DNA of 64,000 bases from Scylla paramamosain (taxonomy: Eukaryota; Arthropoda; Malacostraca; Decapoda; Portunidae): NCBI RefSeq assembly GCF_035594125.1, contig NC_087180.1, positions 15,954,115-16,018,114 of the forward strand, given 5' to 3'. Position 1 is the stretch's first letter. Every line of letters begins with the position of its first letter. Position numbers and translations under genes: made by a program. The notes beneath the pieces were generated by a model, which was not told the DNA's origin, made no database searches, and saw only the letters and a program-made list of their open reading frames with translations. Below are positions 62,569-64,000 of the stretch, one piece after another.

Positions 62569-62569
<1 letters not shown>
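61961..62569. other. no gene seen; mixed spacer
   Basis: GTGTGTGAACGTGTG-type imperfect repeat 61995-62045, GATGATAATGATGA-type 62215-62300, GGAAGGAAGGAA near 62455. Confidence 0.5.
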
Positions 62570-62640
<71 letters not shown>

Positions 62641-62791
62641 ATTATTTGTTTCCATAACTGCCCTTTTTTTTTCCTATCTCTCAGATTCCACGTAAAAAAA
62701 TAAAGGGAATTAATTGTGATCACTACTTTTCTTTTTCTGTACCTATTTTTTTCTACATTTCCGAGTAAAGAGTAAAAGGAAAATACTGCTA

Positions 62792-62829
<38 letters not shown>

Positions 62830-62836
62830 CTCTCTC

Positions 62837-62871
<35 letters not shown>
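62570..62871. repeat. (CT)n and interrupted (CT)n
   Basis: CT 62570-62638; CT 62796-62871 with three evenly spaced CC interruptions (CTCCTCTCTCTC units). Confidence 0.96.
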
Positions 62872-62872
<1 letters not shown>

Positions 62873-63287
62873 CTTTACTTAATCTTTTGGTGTGTTTTCT
62901 CTTTTTCTCTTTATTTTTTACCAGATCAGCCCACGTAGCTAAAAAGATCTCCCCTCTTCTCTATCTTTTCTTTCTCTTATTTTTCTCCATCTTTTTCTTT
63001 CTCTTATTTTATCTTAAGTCCCTTCTCATATTTCCTTTCCCCCTTCCCTCTCTATCCCTCCCTCTCCTTCCTTTCATCATCTTCGTATCTTTCTCTCCAT
63101 CACTCCTGTCTTTCAATCTGACCCATTATTTCCCTTTATCATCAGCTAATCTTCCTCTCCCTCCCTCTCTCCACTCTCCAGCACCTCCCTGTCTCCCTGT
63201 CTCCTCGCCTTTCTCCCAAGCCATTCTCTCCCCTTCATCTCTCGTCTCAAGATATCATCAACACTGTTCATCAGCTTCTATCTATAG

Positions 63288-63373
63288 CCAAGCCGAGGGG
63301 AGACCCAAATACTTCCATGATAAGAGTGATAGCTGTGTAAAAATACCGTCTGGCAATGGAGTGAAGGAGAAAA
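63288..63373 (+). other. weak candidate exon
   Basis: A long C/T-rich stretch (62880-63240) leads to CTATCTATAG/C, then 86 bases open in one frame (QAEGRPKYFHDKSDSCVKIP onward) ending GAGAAAA/GTGAGTGAG, a strong donor. The peptide is of normal complexity, unlike other frames here, but is not recognised. The acceptor is mediocre and the segment is short, so chance is a serious alternative. Confidence 0.2.
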
Positions 63374-63539
63374 GTGAGTGAGAGAAGGAGAGGAAGGAGA
63401 TGAAGAGGTGGATATTCTTAAGTCTCCACTACAGCTTCTGAGAGCGTCCGTTTTCTTTGGAGGATTCGAGGGGAGGGTTAGTTATTTAAGGAGTTCGATT
63501 TTTTTTTTTTTTACGTGTTTATTCATCTAACTCCTAAAG

Positions 63540-63860
63540 CTTCATAAAATAGTCTAGTGGGAGTGTAAAGTGTGATTTTTTAAAAGGGAAACTGATGAGA
63601 AATTGATTGATTCAGTAGTTTAATCATTTGAGTATGTGGTTCTTACTTTTAGGTTCATTAAAATCTTCTAATTCCTAAGTAATGATAGCTATTCAGAGAG
63701 AAGTACTCTGATAAAATGGTCTAGTGAGAGTCTGAAGTATGATTTAAAAGGGAAACTGATAAAAAATAGATTGATCCAGTAGTTTAATAATCTGAGTACC
63801 TGTTTTTTTTTTTTACTTTAAGGTTCATTAACGCTCGTACGAAAAAAAAATTATCTCAAG
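63540..63860 (+). repeat. tandem duplication, 167-bp period
   Basis: ATAAAATAGTCTAGTGGGAG (63544) and ATAAAATGGTCTAGTGAGAG (63711) start two units that also share AAAAGGGAAACTGAT, AGTAGTTTAAT and AGGTTCATTAA. Confidence 0.85.
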
Positions 63861-64000
63861 AAAAGTAAAAAAAAAAAAAAAAAGAAAAAAAAGAATAGAA
63901 TAAAAATGTCACCTGAATTCAGCATGACCTAAGAATACAGTGAAGTCGATTAGTTTCTCTCTGTGCCTGATGGAATAGGGGCGAGTATGAGGTTACACTC

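Overview
Organism. This is eukaryotic nuclear DNA, most likely from a decapod crustacean (a crab is my best guess). Three things point there. Microsatellite density is extreme, with well over 100 long perfect tracts of (CT/GA)n, (CA/GT)n, (GGA/CTC)n and (TAG/AGT)n. The arthropod telomeric pentamer TTAGG occurs in interstitial arrays. The window also holds short tRNA-derived SINE-like elements, a decayed LINE and several unnamed dispersed repeat families. No prokaryotic gene organisation, rRNA, CRISPR array or intact mobile element was seen. Nearly all long open frames are translations of microsatellites (Ser-Leu, Arg-Glu, Thr-His, Cys-Val runs) and are not annotated as genes.

Layout. 1-36 kb: microsatellite desert, with SSR tracts every few hundred bases separated by AT-rich, A/G-rich or C/T-rich spacer, plus degenerate tandem repeats at about 15.4-16.0, 19.7-20.7 and 27.5-28.2 kb. 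36.6-39.0 kb: two adjacent degenerate minisatellites (about 60 bp and about 150 bp units), each invaded by a (CT)n tract. 39.9-40.9 kb: about 1 kb of interstitial telomeric repeat, (TTAGG)n and variants, containing a 70-bp copy of sequence found 1.8 kb downstream. 41-51 kb: more SSR desert. 51-56.9 kb: almost free of SSRs and rich in transposon remains (a LINE reverse transcriptase relic on the minus strand, two tRNA-derived SINE-like copies, and a third dispersed repeat inserted in a tandem repeat). 57.2-60.4 kb: the only convincing gene evidence. 60.4-64 kb: low-copy AT-rich DNA with more degenerate tandem repeats, one carrying a fresh-looking insertion of four TTAGG units.

Gene content. 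I infer the 5' end of one minus-strand gene. It has a non-coding exon (60420-60356) with good splice sites on both sides, an intron containing a 40/50-bp minisatellite, and a GC-rich coding exon (58146-57880) with the start codon at 58130 and 83 complete codons before a phase-2 donor. The protein is not recognised. A second GC-rich island at 57235-57415 has CCAAT boxes and a splice donor in the same orientation; it could be an alternative or neighbouring promoter. The rest of the gene would lie at lower coordinates, perhaps beyond a very long SSR-filled intron, but I could not identify further exons. Within this window there is no gene pathway to reconstruct; the interest lies in the splice-site/SSR relations and in how telomeric, minisatellite and microsatellite DNA have been inserted into one another.
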